Assembly: GCF_002119665.1 (NCBI RefSeq)
Contig: NZ_CP021111.1
Span: 1,302,001 to 1,366,000 of the forward strand
DNA from: Bordetella genomosp. 13
Lineage (GTDB): Bacteria > Pseudomonadota > Gammaproteobacteria > Burkholderiales > Burkholderiaceae_B
Length of the DNA: 64,000 nt
Direction of reading: 5' to 3'
In this document: positions 27,632 to 36,228 of the stretch, one piece after another
Numbering within the stretch: position 1 is the stretch's first letter
Layout of the letters: each line of letters opens with the position of its first letter
Translations under genes and position numbers: made by a program
The notes under the pieces: model-generated
The model's input: the letters and a program-made list of their open reading frames with translations, nothing else
The model's database searches: none
What the model was told of the DNA's origin: nothing

Positions 27632-28687
27632 TCAGCGGCGGAACCACATGATGGACAGGGTGCAGGCGGTCACCAGCAATAGCGCGGCCACGGCGGCGAG
27701 CAGCGCGCCGATCTCGGTCTCGCGGCGTTCCAGCGCCAGGCGCGTACTGAGCTTGCGATAGACCTGGCCCAGGTCGGCGGCCGAGTCGGCCTGGAAGTAC
27801 TCGCCGTCCGTCAGTGCGGCGACCGCCCGCAGCGCGGTCTCGTCCAGCTGCATGTAGTACGACCAGCCATCGTCGGCGGAAGGGCCGTTTCTCGGCTTGC
27901 CGAAGCCCACGGTGTAGACGCGCACGCCGCGCTCGGCGGCGAGGCGGGCGGCGTCCACGGGGTCCGGGCCCACGGTGCGGCGGCCGTCGCTCAGCAGGAT
28001 GATCGCGCCGTTCGTGTACGAGCCCGGCTTGGCCGGTGGCCGCTCGGCCGGCGGGCCCGGCTTGTTGGATCCCTGTCCCAGCGGCAGCGCGTCGCGCCCC
28101 GGGCGCGGCGGCGCGGCGCCCGGGTCCATGGCGGCGGCATCGATGCCGTCCTCGGGAAACAGCGTGGCCAAGGCCAGCAGCAGGCCGCTGCCGGTGGCGG
28201 TGCCGCGCTGCAGTTCGAAGCGATCGATGGCGTCGATCATGTCCTGCTTGATGTCGGTGGGGGCCTGCACCAGCGTGGCGGCCGCCGCGAACGCGACGAT
28301 GCCCATGCGTGCGCTGGCCGGCAGCTCGGCCACGAAACCGCGCGCCGCCTGCTGCGCGGCCACCATGCGGCTGGGTGGGATGTCCTGGGCTTCCATGCTG
28401 CGCGACACGTCCATGGCCAGCACCAGCGTATAGGTGTCGGACGGCAGGGTGACCGTGGCGCTCGGACGTGCGCAGGCCAGCAGCGCCGCGCCCAGCGCCA
28501 ACAGGAACAGCGCGGGAGGAATGTGCCGCCGCACCCGGTGGCCGGGACCCAGCGCCGCGCGCGGCAGGGAGAGGCTGGCGTAGACCACCGCGGCCTTCTT
28601 GCGCCGTGACAGCACGTACACGTAGGCGCCTGCAAGCACGGGCAGCGCGAGCAGCAGCCAGAGCATTTCCGGCCAGAGAAACTGCAT
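27632..28687 (-). CDS. VWA-domain membrane protein (BatA/BatB-like)
   Basis: A 351-residue protein with a hydrophobic N-terminal segment (MLWLLLALPVLAGAYVYVLS), a second near residue 60 (PPALFLLALGAALLACARPS), then a von Willebrand A domain with an intact MIDAS DxSxS as AMDVSRSM, ILLSDGRRT, and a C-terminal transmembrane helix (ALLAAVAALLLVTACTLSIMW). This is the Bat/aerotolerance layout: VWA held on the periplasmic side. It is paralogous to the VWA gene at 31692 but faces the other way, just outside the MoxR-DUF58-VWA block. Possible role in envelope stress, inferred from family context. Confidence 0.88.
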   Translation of the reverse strand: MQFLWPEMLWLLLALPVLAGAYVYVLSRRKKAAVVYASLSLPRAALGPGHRVRRHIPPALFLLALGAALLACARPSATVTLPSDTYTLVLAMDVSRSMEAQDIPPSRMVAAQQAARGFVAELPASARMGIVAFAAAATLVQAPTDIKQDMIDAIDRFELQRGTATGSGLLLALATLFPEDGIDAAAMDPGAAPPRPGRDALPLGQGSNKPGPPAERPPAKPGSYTNGAIILLSDGRRTVGPDPVDAARLAAERGVRVYTVGFGKPRNGPSADDGWSYYMQLDETALRAVAALTDGEYFQADSAADLGQVYRKLSTRLALERRETEIGALLAAVAALLLVTACTLSIMWFRR

Positions 28688-28757
28688 GCAGTGCTCCTTG
28701 GCGCGTGGATGGGACGATGGTACTGTACTTCCACGGCGGCGCGGAGCTTCGGCGGCG

Positions 28758-29660
28758 ATGAAACGGGTTGCAATCTACGGATGGGCGGCGGCAGGGCTGG
28801 TGCTGGCTTTCGCCGCGGGGATAGCCTGCACCTGGCTGGTGCAACCAGACCCGCGCACCCTCACGCAAGAGGACATCGACTCCGCCGTCATGCACACGCT
28901 GCAGACCAAAAGCCTGCCCTCGCGTGCCGCCCGCGCGGCCGCGGTGGTCCATCCTTCGGTGGTACTCATCCAGGGCTACCCCGACGGGGCTCCCGCGGCG
29001 CCCGACGCGGCCGCGCCGCGGCATGGCTCGCCACCGCCCGCCGACAGCCAGCCGCCCGGCTCGCCGGGCCAGCCCGCCGACCCCGGCGCCGCCCGCGATC
29101 CGCCCGCCGAACCCCAGGCCATGATGCGCAACGTCGGAACGGGTGTGGTCGTCACCGACGAAGGCATGATCCTGACCAATCATCATGTCGTCGCGGGGGC
29201 CAGCCGCCTGGTCGTCACGTTCTCCGACGGCATGGAATCCGAGGCCATGCTGGTCAGCGTCATGCCCGAGAAAGACCTGGCGGTGCTGCGCGCCAAAACC
29301 ATCCCCGACGACCTGCCGGCTGCCACGCTGGGCTCCAGCCGCGGTCTCGCGCCGGGCGACGAGGTCGTGGCGATAGGCTTTCCGTTCGGCATCGGTCCTT
29401 CGGTGTCGGCCGGCGTGGTGTCAGGCCTGAACCGCGAGTTCGCCTCGCCCGAGAACAAGCAGAACCTCTCGGGCCTGATCCAGTTCGATGCCGCGGCCAA
29501 TCCGGGCAACTCCGGCGGCCCGCTCATCGACATGAACGGGGAGGTGGTGGGCATCGTCACCGCCATACTCAACCCCACCAAAAGCAGCACCTTCGTCGGC
29601 ATCGGGTTCGCCACCACCATCGAAAGCGCCGGCAGCGCCGTCGGTTTCTCCCCCTTCTAG
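28758..29660 (+). CDS. Trypsin-like serine protease, DegP/HtrA type without PDZ domain
   Basis: A 300-residue protein with one N-terminal membrane segment (VAIYGWAAAGLVLAFAAGIACTW), a Pro/Ala-rich linker (about 90-125) and a chymotrypsin-fold protease domain. The catalytic triad is visible: His in ILTNHHVVAG, Asp in EKDLAVL and Ser in DAAANPGNSGGPL. No PDZ domain follows. The chain ends at FATTIESAGSAVGFSPF, shorter than DegP/DegS (about 355-470). The ATG at 28758 is preferred over the upstream in-frame start because the membrane segment follows it. It abuts moxR, so it may be part of that operon and act in the periplasm. Confidence 0.85.
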   Translation: MKRVAIYGWAAAGLVLAFAAGIACTWLVQPDPRTLTQEDIDSAVMHTLQTKSLPSRAARAAAVVHPSVVLIQGYPDGAPAAPDAAAPRHGSPPPADSQPPGSPGQPADPGAARDPPAEPQAMMRNVGTGVVVTDEGMILTNHHVVAGASRLVVTFSDGMESEAMLVSVMPEKDLAVLRAKTIPDDLPAATLGSSRGLAPGDEVVAIGFPFGIGPSVSAGVVSGLNREFASPENKQNLSGLIQFDAAANPGNSGGPLIDMNGEVVGIVTAILNPTKSSTFVGIGFATTIESAGSAVGFSPF

Positions 29661-29672
29661 ATGCGGAGCGCC

Positions 29673-30686
29673 ATGAAAGATCCTGCCCTGAACGCCGCCG
29701 GCGGCGGCAACCTGATGGAGCGCGTGCTGTACGAGGTCAAGCGCGTGGTGGTGGGCCAGGATCACTTCCTGGAGCGGGTGTTGGTGGCCATCCTGGCGCG
29801 CGGCCACCTGCTGGTGGAGGGCGTGCCGGGCCTGGCCAAAACACTCACCGTGAATACGCTCGCGCAGACCATGCGCGGTGTCTTCAAGCGCATCCAGTTC
29901 ACGCCCGACCTGCTGCCGGCAGACCTCGTCGGCACCCGCATGTACAACCAGCGCACCGGCGAATTCAGCACCGTGCTGGGACCAGTGTTCGCCAATCTGC
30001 TGCTGGCCGACGAAATCAACCGCGCGCCGGCCAAGGTGCAGAGCGCGCTGCTGGAAGTGATGCAGGAGCGGCAGGTCACCATCGCCGGCGAAACGCATCC
30101 GGTGCCCGCGCCGTTCCTCGTCATGGCCACGCAGAATCCCATCGAGACGGAGGGCACGTACCCCTTGCCCGAGGCACAGGTCGACCGCTTCATGATGAAA
30201 GTGCTGGTGGGCTATCCCAGCGAAGACGAAGAGGTGGTCATCGTCAATCGCGTGACCGGTCCGCGCATCGCGGTCAACGCGCTGGCCACGCCGGACCAGC
30301 TGGCCGCGCTGCAGGCCGAGTGCCGCCAGGTCTATGTCGATCCGGGCCTGGTGCAGTACGCGGTGCGCATGGTGGCGGCCACGCGAAACCCCGCGCTGTG
30401 CGGCCTGGAAGAGCTGGGCCGTTATCTGTCGTACGGCGCCAGCCCGCGCGCCACCATCGGCCTGGTGGAAGGCGCGCGCGCACTGGCGCTGCTGCGCGGC
30501 CGCCACTATGCATTGCCCGAGGACGTGGTCGACCTGGTGCCCGACGTGCTGCGTCACCGCCTGGTGCTGTCGTACGAGGCCTTGTCCGATGGCGTGGATG
30601 CGGACCAGGTGATCGCGCGTCTGCTGCGCGCCATTCCCGCGCCCGAGCGGCCACTGGAATCCCATGTTCGGGTGGCGACGCAATAG
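29673..30686 (+). CDS. MoxR-type AAA+ ATPase
   Basis: A 337-residue cytosolic AAA+ chaperone-like ATPase. Walker A VEGVPGLAKT is near residue 52, Walker B LLLADEINRAP near 112, and the MoxR sensor sequence MATQNPIETEGTYPLPEAQVDRF near 150. MoxR proteins act with VWA partners to fold or activate other proteins. The start at 29673 has GGAG 4-5 nt upstream. An ATG at 29661 directly touching the upstream stop is also possible. The 3' end overlaps the DUF58 gene by 23 nt. Confidence 0.93.
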   Translation: MKDPALNAAGGGNLMERVLYEVKRVVVGQDHFLERVLVAILARGHLLVEGVPGLAKTLTVNTLAQTMRGVFKRIQFTPDLLPADLVGTRMYNQRTGEFSTVLGPVFANLLLADEINRAPAKVQSALLEVMQERQVTIAGETHPVPAPFLVMATQNPIETEGTYPLPEAQVDRFMMKVLVGYPSEDEEVVIVNRVTGPRIAVNALATPDQLAALQAECRQVYVDPGLVQYAVRMVAATRNPALCGLEELGRYLSYGASPRATIGLVEGARALALLRGRHYALPEDVVDLVPDVLRHRLVLSYEALSDGVDADQVIARLLRAIPAPERPLESHVRVATQ

Positions 30687-31695
30687 CCGGGCGCGCGGCG
30701 CCGACGCGGACGCGGCGACCAAGGCCGGCCCGGATGCGCAGCGCGTGGATGCGCTGCTGCGCCGTCTCGAATGGACGGTGCTGCGCCGCCTGGACGGGTT
30801 GCTGCAGGGCGACTACCGCACGCTGCTGCGCGGCTTCGGCCTGGATCTGGCCGACCTGCGCGAATACCGGCCCGGCGACGACGTGCGCCACATCGATTGG
30901 AACGCCACGGCCAGGCTGGCGACGCCACAGGTGCGCGAGTTCCAGGAGGACAGGGAAGTGGCCGCGTGGTTCCTCCTGGATCTGAGCGGCTCGGTGGATT
31001 TCGGCTCGGGCACGGTGCGCAAGCGCGCCCTGCTGGAAGAGTTCACCGCGGTGATGGCCCGCGTGCTGGTGCGCCATGGCAACCGGGTGGGCGCGGTCCT
31101 GTACGGCGGCGCGGCGGTGACCCCCGTGGTGGTGCCCGCCTGCGCCGGGCGACGCCATCTGCTGCACATGCTGTCGCGCATGCGCGCCACCCGGGCCGCG
31201 GCCGCATCGCGCTCTGGCGCCACCCGGCTGGGCGAGCTGCTGGTCCGCGCCCAGTCGGCCGCGACGCGGCGCGGCGTGATGTTCGTCGTGTCGGACTTCA
31301 TCAGCGAACCCGGATGGGAGATGCCGCTGAGCATGCTGGCGCGCCACCACGAAGTCGTGGCGGTGCGGCTGGTCGACCCGCTGGAGCTGGCCTTGCCGGA
31401 CCTCGGCCTGATGGTGCTGCAGGACGCCGAAAGCGGCGAGCAGATGTTCGTCGATACCCAGGACGCGGCTTTCCGCAAGCGCTTCGCGCACGCGGCGCAG
31501 GCACGCGAGGCCGCGTTGCAGCAAGCCTGCGCGCGGGCCGGCGTGGATTGCCTGGCCCTGTCCACCGATGCCAGGCTGGACCTGGAACTGCTGCGCTTCG
31601 CGCGCCGTCGCCGGCGCGGCGGCGCGAAGGCGGTCAGCGCTGTGGCGCCTGCCTCCGGACCAGGGCCGCGCGCCGACTCGAGGGCCTACCCGTGA
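30664..31695 (+). CDS. DUF58 domain-containing protein
   Basis: A 343-residue protein whose DUF58 core begins DYRTLLRGFGLDLADLREYRPGDDVRHIDWNATARLATPQVREFQEDR, the family signature, followed by a VWA-like fold (LLDLSGSVDFGS, where the MIDAS-like motif is DLSGS). No signal peptide or membrane segment. DUF58 proteins are partners of MoxR ATPases. It overlaps moxR by 23 nt and the next VWA gene by 4 nt (GTGA), so the three are translationally coupled. Confidence 0.9.
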   Translation: MFGWRRNSRARGADADAATKAGPDAQRVDALLRRLEWTVLRRLDGLLQGDYRTLLRGFGLDLADLREYRPGDDVRHIDWNATARLATPQVREFQEDREVAAWFLLDLSGSVDFGSGTVRKRALLEEFTAVMARVLVRHGNRVGAVLYGGAAVTPVVVPACAGRRHLLHMLSRMRATRAAAASRSGATRLGELLVRAQSAATRRGVMFVVSDFISEPGWEMPLSMLARHHEVVAVRLVDPLELALPDLGLMVLQDAESGEQMFVDTQDAAFRKRFAHAAQAREAALQQACARAGVDCLALSTDARLDLELLRFARRRRRGGAKAVSAVAPASGPGPRADSRAYP

Positions 31696-32777
31696 GCGCG
31701 CTGCCCGAGTTCAGCTTCCTGTGGCCGCGCGTGTTGTGGCTGCTGCTCTGCGTGCCGCTGTTGTTGGCCTGGTACGTGCGCCACGAACGTCGCCGTCGGC
31801 GCGGCGCCTTGCGCTATCCCGCGCTGCAGGCGACGGGGCTGACGATACGCGCGGGCGCGCCGTGGCGCAGGCATCTGCCGCCCGCGCTGGTTCTGCTGGG
31901 CGTGGCGGCGCTGATCGTCGCGACGGCCCGGCCGCAGGCCATGCTGAAGCTGCCATCGCACGTAGAGACCGTGATACTGGCCATGGACATGTCGGGCAGC
32001 ATGCGCGCCGAGGACGTCAAGCCCAGCCGCATGCAGGTCGCGCAGCAGGCCGCGCGTGCCTTTGTGGCGGCGCAGCCCGCCGGCGTGCGCGTCGGCCTGG
32101 TGGCGGTGGCCGGCACCGCGGCCGTCGCGCAGCCGCCGAGCCGTCGCAAGGACGAAGTGCAGGCGGCCATAGACCGCCTGCAGCCGCAGCGCGGCTCGGC
32201 GCTGGGCAACGGCCTGGTCATCGCGCTGGGTACGCTGCTGCCGCGCGCGGGCATCGACGTGACGGGCTTCATCAACATGGGCGACGGGCCGCCGGGAACG
32301 GCCGCGCCGGGCAAGCCAGGGGAGGGCGCCGGGGCATCTTCCGGGGGCCAGCCGACGCCGGAGCCGGTGGCGCCGGGTTCGTATCCGTCGGGCGCCATCG
32401 TGCTGATGTCCGATGGCGAGGGCAATGCGGGCCGCGACGTGCTGCAGGCCGCCAGGCTGGCGGCCGAACACGGCGTGCGCATCTACACGGTGGGCATCGG
32501 CACCGCCGAGGGGGCCGTGCTAAACGTGGAAGGCTGGTCCTCGCGGGTGCGGCTGGATGACGCCGTGCTGAGAAAGGTGGCGGACGCTACAGGCGGCGCG
32601 TACTTCCGCGTGGAGGACGCCGAGGGCCTGAAGAAGGTGTATCGGTCGCTCGTCGCGCGGCTCGCGTACGAGCGCAGCGAGATGGTCGAGATCACCGCCT
32701 TGTTCAGCGCGCTGGGGGCCTTGCTGGCGGGGTGCGCGGCGATGCTGTCGCTGTGGTGGTTCGGCAGGGTGGCGTAG
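31692..32777 (+). CDS. VWA-domain membrane protein (BatA-like)
   Basis: A 361-residue protein with an N-terminal hydrophobic segment (FLWPRVLWLLLCVPLLLAWYV), a second (LPPALVLLGVAALIVATARPQ), then a VWA domain with MIDAS AMDMSGSM and VLMSDGEGNAGRD, a Pro/Gly-rich loop near residues 195-235, and a C-terminal helix (ALGALLAGCAAMLSLWWFGRV). The GTG start at 31692 overlaps the DUF58 stop. Third gene of the MoxR-DUF58-VWA unit, and paralogous to the VWA gene at 27632. Confidence 0.9.
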   Translation: MSALPEFSFLWPRVLWLLLCVPLLLAWYVRHERRRRRGALRYPALQATGLTIRAGAPWRRHLPPALVLLGVAALIVATARPQAMLKLPSHVETVILAMDMSGSMRAEDVKPSRMQVAQQAARAFVAAQPAGVRVGLVAVAGTAAVAQPPSRRKDEVQAAIDRLQPQRGSALGNGLVIALGTLLPRAGIDVTGFINMGDGPPGTAAPGKPGEGAGASSGGQPTPEPVAPGSYPSGAIVLMSDGEGNAGRDVLQAARLAAEHGVRIYTVGIGTAEGAVLNVEGWSSRVRLDDAVLRKVADATGGAYFRVEDAEGLKKVYRSLVARLAYERSEMVEITALFSALGALLAGCAAMLSLWWFGRVA

Positions 32778-32801
32778 GCAGCGGCGCGGCGCGCCATCGG
32801 A

Positions 32802-33497
32802 TCAATCGTCCGCGACGCGCCAGGCCAGTGCCGCCGCATACCCATGCGGCGCTGGCAGACGGCATGCGCGGATGGATTGCAGGTCCGGCAGCTCGGTATG
32901 AAGCTGCAACGCCTCTCCCATGCCCGCCGAGATCCGCACGCGCCGCAGATGGTCGGCGATGCCGGTCCCCGCCGCCTTCAGTACGGCCTCCTTGGCAGTC
33001 CAGTGCATGATCAGCGCGGCAAGCGGGTCCTGCGCGCGGCGTATCGCGTCGGCTTCGTCGTCATCGCACGCCAGCGTCAACCATGGCGGCAGCGGCCCCG
33101 CGGGCAGGCAGCGTTCGATATCGATGCCCAGCGATGATGTGGCGGGCGATGCGGCCGCGGTATCGGCCACGGCCAGGTAGGCGTGGTCTCCCGCGTGCGA
33201 AAGATTGAAGGCCGGCCCGTGCGCCAGGTCGGGCTTGCCCTGCGGGCCGGCGAACAACGGCACGTCGGCCGCCGCGATGCCGAGCGTGTTACCCAACAGC
33301 CTGCGCAGCGCGGCGCGGGCCTGGACATGGCGGCGCCGGTCGGCGGGCTGGCGATAGCGCGCGGCGCGCACGTGTTCATCCTGCGTCAGCACGTGCAGGT
33401 CGTCGGGGTGGTCGTGCTCGAGGTCCAACGGCAGGTGCCAGACGACCACGCCCGCCGGTGTTCCGGCGGGCGTGACGATGCGGACGGGTTCGACCAT
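32802..33497 (-). CDS. 4'-phosphopantetheinyl transferase, Sfp/EntD type
   Basis: A 231-residue enzyme that converts apo carrier proteins to the holo form using coenzyme A. It shows the P1-P3 motifs of Sfp-type transferases: PLFAGPQGKPDL, FNLSHAGDHAYLAV, LGIDIERC with the metal-binding Asp, and HWTAKEAVLKAAGTGI with the WxxKEA. It is next to a siderophore receptor and the divergent NRPS genes, so it most likely activates the carrier domains of the FAAL protein and NRPS1-3. It follows the receptor gene by 10 bp on the same strand. Confidence 0.93.
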   Translation of the reverse strand: MVEPVRIVTPAGTPAGVVVWHLPLDLEHDHPDDLHVLTQDEHVRAARYRQPADRRRHVQARAALRRLLGNTLGIAAADVPLFAGPQGKPDLAHGPAFNLSHAGDHAYLAVADTAAASPATSSLGIDIERCLPAGPLPPWLTLACDDDEADAIRRAQDPLAALIMHWTAKEAVLKAAGTGIADHLRRVRISAGMGEALQLHTELPDLQSIRACRLPAPHGYAAALAWRVADD

Positions 33498-33507
33498 CCG
33501 CGTCGCC

Positions 33508-35706
33508 TCAGTAGCGCGCGCGCAGCGTCACCATGACGGCGGCGGGTTCACCGAAGATGTTCTGCTGGTTCGGGTTGCCGATCGTCGTGTAGTACTTGCG
33601 GTCGAATATGTTGTACGCGTTGATCGCGCCCTCGATGTTCTTGGTGAACTGGTAAGCGGCCATCAGGTCGACCGTGGCGTAGCCGCCCTGGCGAAGCGTG
33701 CCGCGCGCGGCGCCCACCGGGAACGTGGTGTAGAAGCTGCTCGACACGTTCACGCCGCCGCCCACCTTGAATTTGTTGAACTGGCCGGGAAGACGATAGT
33801 CGGTCCACAGGCGGAACAGATGCTTCGGCGCGATTGCGGTCATCGAGCTGTCGTAGCCGCCATTGCTCATGACGTCGACGTCGGTGTAGGTGTAGCCAGC
33901 GTAGATGTTCCAGTTGGGCTGGATCTTGCCGGAGGCCTGCAGTTCGAAGCCTTGCGACTTTGTCTTGCCGTTCGCCGAGTACGTGTTGGCCGAATTGACA
34001 TCCAGCTGCGCGCGGTTTTCGTCGCGGATCTGGAACGCCGAGAGCGATGCCTGCAGCAGGCCCTCCATGTACTCGCCCTTGATGCCCACTTCGTACTGCT
34101 TGCCCGTCAAGGGCTCGAGGATGTCGCCGGAGGCTGTGCTGAAATTCGGTTGCGGCTGGAACACTTCGGTGTAGCTGCCGTACAGCGCGTATGTGCGGTT
34201 GATGTCGTAGATCAGGCTGACCGTGGGGGAGAACTTGGCCGAGTATTCGGCGTCCGTGGAGCGGGCGGTGGTCGCGGTGCGGGATTCGCGTTCGATCTGC
34301 CACCAGTCCACTCGGCCGCCGGCGACCAAGGTCAACGGATCGGCTAGCTTGAAGCGGCCGTTGGCGTACAAGCCCCATTGGCGCGTGCGTGCCGTCGTGC
34401 CGTTGTTGTATTCGTAGTTCAGGCTGGGAAAGTCGGATACCGGATTGGTGACGTCGACGGGCTGGATCCAGTTGGGGACCGGATACTCCCAGTCGTTGTT
34501 GAATCGCTGGTCGGAAAAGTTGGTGCCGAACGTCAGCGTGTGTTCGCGGCCGAAGGCTGCCAGCGGTCCGGACACGTACGCGTCCACCGAGTTCTGGCGC
34601 TGTGTGGCCGGACCCTTGGCGGACCGCAGCCTGGTGAGGTTCGTGACCGGGTTGATCGCGCCCTGGGCATAGGCCTGATCACGCGTCAGGTCGCTGCGCA
34701 CGGCGCGGGCGGAAAGCTTGGACGACCAGCCGTTGTCGAACTTGCTTTGCAGTTCGCCGAAGACTTCGTTGTCGCGGAACACATCTTCGCTCCATTCGGC
34801 GCCCAGGAACGTCGAGCGCGGGATGTCGGCGAGCCAGGCGTTGGGACGGGCCGGATTGCTCACGTCGGCGTAGGCAGGAAGCGACCACATCGAGGCATCG
34901 ATGTGGCGTCGTTGCGAGCTGCCGCCCAGCGTGACGGTGGTGCTGGGGGTGATGTCGTAGTCGACGATGCCATAGATGGCGGTGTGCCGTTCATTGGTCT
35001 TGTCGAAGAAAAAGTCGCGGTTCTGGTAGACCCCCACCAGCCGGCCCCGCAGCGAGCCGTCGCTGTTCAGCGGCGAGCTGATGTCGGCCATGCTGCGGAA
35101 GTTGTCCCACGATCCGGCGCCGAGCTCGCCCTGGAACGCGAAGTCCTTGGTGGGACGCTTGCGCACCAGGTTGATCACGCCGCCCAGGCCGCCCGCGCCG
35201 TTGTACAGGCCCGACGGACCCTTCAGCACTTCCACGCGTTCGTACAGCGCCAGGTCGCCCGACGACATCATGCGCCAGTCGTACTGCGTGGGAACGCCGT
35301 CGAACTGGTAACTCGTGATGGGGAAGCCGCGCGAGTGATAGATGCTGCGGCTGTAGTCGCGCTTTTCCACGACCACGCCCGGCGTGTTGCGCATGGCGTC
35401 GTCCACCGAGGTCATGCCCTGCGCCTGGATCTGCGGTTGCGAGATGGTGCTGATGGTCTGCGGAATTTCGCGTTGGGTCAGCGCGGTCTTGGAGCCCACC
35501 GTGGTCGGCGGATTCTGCCGGACTGCCTCGTCGCTGGCGTCCCCCGTCACGGAGATCGGGCTGAGCGTCGACACGTTGGACTGCGCCTGGGTCTGGGCCT
35601 GTGCCTGGGCGGCGAGGGCGGACAGCGCGAGTGCGCAGAAGATGTTCAGCCGGCGGATGGAAAAGGACGAAGGAAGAAGAGGGGACGACAGACGATCGAT
35701 GTTCAT
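33508..35706 (-). CDS. TonB-dependent siderophore receptor
   Basis: A 732-residue outer-membrane receptor. The signal peptide (RLNIFCALALSALAAQAQAQ) is followed by the TonB-box region (STLSPISVTGDA) and the plug domain (IPQTISTISQPQIQAQGMTSVDDAMRNTPGV, RGFPITSYQFDGVP, LYERVEVLKGPSGLYNGAGGLGGVINLVRKRP), then a 22-strand barrel ending VMVTLRARY with a C-terminal aromatic. There is no N-terminal signalling (STN) domain, so it is not wired to a FecR-type sigma switch. It is the obvious uptake receptor for the siderophore made by the divergent cluster. Similar plug sequences occur in hydroxamate and mixed siderophore receptors. Confidence 0.93.
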   Translation of the reverse strand: MNIDRLSSPLLPSSFSIRRLNIFCALALSALAAQAQAQTQAQSNVSTLSPISVTGDASDEAVRQNPPTTVGSKTALTQREIPQTISTISQPQIQAQGMTSVDDAMRNTPGVVVEKRDYSRSIYHSRGFPITSYQFDGVPTQYDWRMMSSGDLALYERVEVLKGPSGLYNGAGGLGGVINLVRKRPTKDFAFQGELGAGSWDNFRSMADISSPLNSDGSLRGRLVGVYQNRDFFFDKTNERHTAIYGIVDYDITPSTTVTLGGSSQRRHIDASMWSLPAYADVSNPARPNAWLADIPRSTFLGAEWSEDVFRDNEVFGELQSKFDNGWSSKLSARAVRSDLTRDQAYAQGAINPVTNLTRLRSAKGPATQRQNSVDAYVSGPLAAFGREHTLTFGTNFSDQRFNNDWEYPVPNWIQPVDVTNPVSDFPSLNYEYNNGTTARTRQWGLYANGRFKLADPLTLVAGGRVDWWQIERESRTATTARSTDAEYSAKFSPTVSLIYDINRTYALYGSYTEVFQPQPNFSTASGDILEPLTGKQYEVGIKGEYMEGLLQASLSAFQIRDENRAQLDVNSANTYSANGKTKSQGFELQASGKIQPNWNIYAGYTYTDVDVMSNGGYDSSMTAIAPKHLFRLWTDYRLPGQFNKFKVGGGVNVSSSFYTTFPVGAARGTLRQGGYATVDLMAAYQFTKNIEGAINAYNIFDRKYYTTIGNPNQQNIFGEPAAVMVTLRARY

Positions 35707-35735
35707 GGGCTGTTTTTGAGGATAGGATTCATAAC

Positions 35736-35754
35736 GGAACTGAGAATCACTGCC
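35736..35754 (-). promoter_or_regulatory. Candidate Fur box upstream of the siderophore receptor
   Basis: The 19 bp around TGAGAATCACTG match 12 of 19 positions of the Fur consensus by eye. It lies 30-48 bp upstream of the receptor start, where Fur would block the transcription start. The site is symmetrical in function, so strand only reflects the target gene. Confidence 0.4.
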
Positions 35755-35769
35755 ATTTGTGGAACAGGA

Positions 35770-35797
35770 TTTTTAATTGTTTTTCAGATTTATGCAA
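35770..35797 (-). promoter_or_regulatory. Possible promoter of the receptor and PPTase genes
   Basis: On the minus strand TTGCAT (35792-35797) and TAAAAA (35770-35775) are spaced by 16 bp in an AT-rich part of the divergent region. Hexamer matches are modest. The candidate Fur box lies just downstream of it. Confidence 0.3.
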
Positions 35798-35953
35798 GCA
35801 CTGCTTGGGCCGCAAAGTACGCATTTTCGTGTCTCGAAATGGTCACGTGATTTCTGCAAATTAGCGGCACAGGCCATGAATTCCGGGGTAACGCCGACCA
35901 ATTAGCGTAGTAGAGGCAGATCTGATACCCATTCTTACATTGGAATCGCGAAC

Positions 35954-35972
35954 GATTTGCGTTAGTATTTGC
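35954..35972 (+). promoter_or_regulatory. Candidate Fur-type site upstream of mbtH
   Basis: An AT-rich 19-bp segment holding two TTTGC half-motifs (TTTGC-GTTAGTA-TTTGC) about 35 bp before mbtH matches the Fur consensus at about 10 of 19 positions on its other strand. Only weak evidence. It also contains TAGTAT, which could be a -10 element. The rest of the 300-bp divergent region shows no other structure I can support. Confidence 0.25.
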
Positions 35973-36006
35973 AATGTAGCGGCATTCATCGGAGAGGAGG
36001 TTTCGC

Positions 36007-36228
36007 ATGAGTTTCGACCGGGACGACATCACTTTTCACGTGGTGATCAACGACGAAGACCAATACTCCATCTGGCCCGACTTCAAACCGGTGCCGACAG
36101 GGTGGCGAGCGACCGATTTCAGCGGTGACAAGGCTGCCTGCCTGGCGCATATCGAAGCACTGTGGACCGACATGCGTCCCGCCAGCCTGCGCCGCTTCAT
36201 GGACGACGGCGAATCGGTCCCCGCCTGA
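36007..36228 (+). CDS. MbtH family NRPS accessory protein
   Basis: A 73-residue MbtH-like protein that binds and activates NRPS adenylation domains. The signature is clear: [19 protein letters not shown] and [20 protein letters not shown] lies 8-10 nt before the start. It is the first gene of the siderophore operon, and its TGA overlaps the thioesterase ATG (TGATG). Confidence 0.96.
   Translation: MSFDRDDITFHVVINDEDQYSIWPDFKPVPTGWRATDFSGDKAACLAHIEALWTDMRPASLRRFMDDGESVPA

Noticed and set aside
33508..35706. Cell-surface signalling (FecA/FpvA-type) receptor
   Set aside because: No STN domain between signal peptide and TonB box, and no fecI/fecR genes nearby.
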